NCBI GenBank assembly: GCA_963970005.1
Contig: CAXAMN010003891.1
Location: 1,398,975 to 1,462,974 of the forward strand
Direction of reading: 5' to 3'
DNA: 64,000 bases
Origin: Durusdinium trenchii
Taxonomy: Eukaryota; Sar; Dinophyceae; Suessiales; Symbiodiniaceae
Position 1 is the first letter of the stretch. Every line of letters starts with the position of its first letter. The position numbers and the translations under genes are program-made. The notes beneath the pieces are model-generated. The model did not search any database, was not told where the DNA came from, and was given only the letters and a program-made list of their open reading frames with translations. Positions 63,537 to 64,000 of this stretch are shown here, in pieces.

Positions 63537-63773
63537 TTCGGCAACCGCCGGTCCAGGCCTATAGCTGGCAAGCCTTCGCTGAAACCATGGACAGCATCTT
63601 CGCCGGGGACGCCTCCAGCCACGCAGCCGGGCCGGAGCCCGAGGTGGCACTGCCGGAGGTGGCACTGCCAGCGCCGGCGCCGATGCCGGCACCGGAGGAC
63701 GTGCCGTTGATCTTCCGGCAGCCGACGGTGGAGGAGGTTCGAGAGGCGGGATTGAAGTTGTGGAAGGGGTTAG
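63537..63773 (+). CDS. Strong candidate exon, Ala/Pro/Glu-rich
   Basis: ACACTTCGACAG (two bases, then CGG) opens RQPPVQAYSWQAFAETMDSI, then FAGDASSHAAGPEPEVALPE, a VALPEVALPAPAPMPAPE-type linker, and LIFRQPTVEEVREAGLKLWK, ending at TTAG/GTACAT (63774). At 237 bases it is the longest good exon in the window. The ends are helical and the middle is a PA/EV linker. No catalytic motif. Family unknown. Confidence 0.7.
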
Positions 63774-63827
63774 GTACATTTGGTGAAGTGGAGCGGGTGT
63801 CAGAAACCAAAAGCAACCTACTACTAG

Positions 63828-64000
63828 TATGTAGTATGTAGTATGTCGTATGTAGTATGTAATATATAAGTAGTAAGTAGGTAGTAGGTAGTAGATAGTA
63901 GGTAGTAGGTAGTAAGTAGTAAGTAGTCAGTAGTCAGTAGTGAGTAGTCAGTAGTAGGTAGGTAGGTAGGTAGGTAGGTAGGTAGGTAGGTAGGTAGGTA
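63828..64000 (+). repeat. GTAG/GTAGTA microsatellite running off the window
   Basis: From 63828 the sequence is built of GTAGTAT, GTAGTAAGTAG and finally pure GTAG units to the last base. The array continues beyond the window, so its size is unknown. Confidence 0.9.

Overview
This window looks like dinoflagellate nuclear DNA. I infer this from four things: many very short exons (about 40 to 180 bases) in a sea of intron and intergenic sequence; conserved protein domains that read correctly only across GC-AG, and probably GA-AG, introns as well as GT-AG ones; dense short inverted-repeat elements inside introns; and recognisable exons all on the plus strand. There are no bacterial-style operons, rRNA, tRNA or CRISPR arrays. 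Genus cannot be fixed by eye. Most open frames in the window are chance or shadow frames; I list those with a plausible 3' splice site, a plausible donor, G/C-rich third codon positions and protein-like composition.

Layout. 1-13.8 kb: mostly noncoding, with scattered candidate exons (3694, 4217, 5630, 6727, 8240, 10036, 10608, 12811) and a large TGTGGT/TGT microsatellite at 7.43-7.62 kb. 13.8-17.4 kb: four candidate exons, one hydrophobic. 18.2-20.3 kb: three exons that fit a thioredoxin fold (CAYC motif, then a 'V-Q-A-F-P-T-L-W-I-F' strand). 20.7-23 kb: unassigned exons and a 187-codon minus-strand open frame. 23.7-24.3 kb: two phase-matched exons of a TLDc domain. 25.2-25.9 kb: a decayed LINE-type reverse transcriptase tail. 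26.7-41.4 kb: unassigned exons, including a 163-base one at 36.8 kb directly after a tandem repeat that contains the only assembly gap (36697-36706).

The best gene is a PP2C-type Ser/Thr protein phosphatase running from about 41.8 kb to a stop codon at 49238. Its exons carry, in order, SGATC / NIGDSR, LTRDHKP, RIEAQGG, GLNMSRSLGD, FLVVASDG and a terminal DDITAIVVDID. From 49.7 kb to the right end there are further unassigned exons, several rich in Ala, Pro, Met and Glu (58.98-63.77 kb).

Four families of short inverted-repeat (MITE-like) elements recur. Family A ends in CCCTAGGGCTCC and has about 18 full or partial copies. Family B is CCAACAGAGGTTGA...TTCAACCTCTG. Family C is TCAAAGTGACC...GGTCACTTTGA. 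Family D is CCCAGACACTCCATGG and its complement. Some copies have flanking 3-base duplications. A separate element at 50.70-50.80 kb has a 20-base perfect inverted repeat and an 8-base target duplication whose own bases supply both splice sites of a seamless 101-base GC-AG intron. This is the best single candidate here for an introner, a transposon that inserts ready-made as an intron. No transcript evidence is available, so exon ends are predictions.
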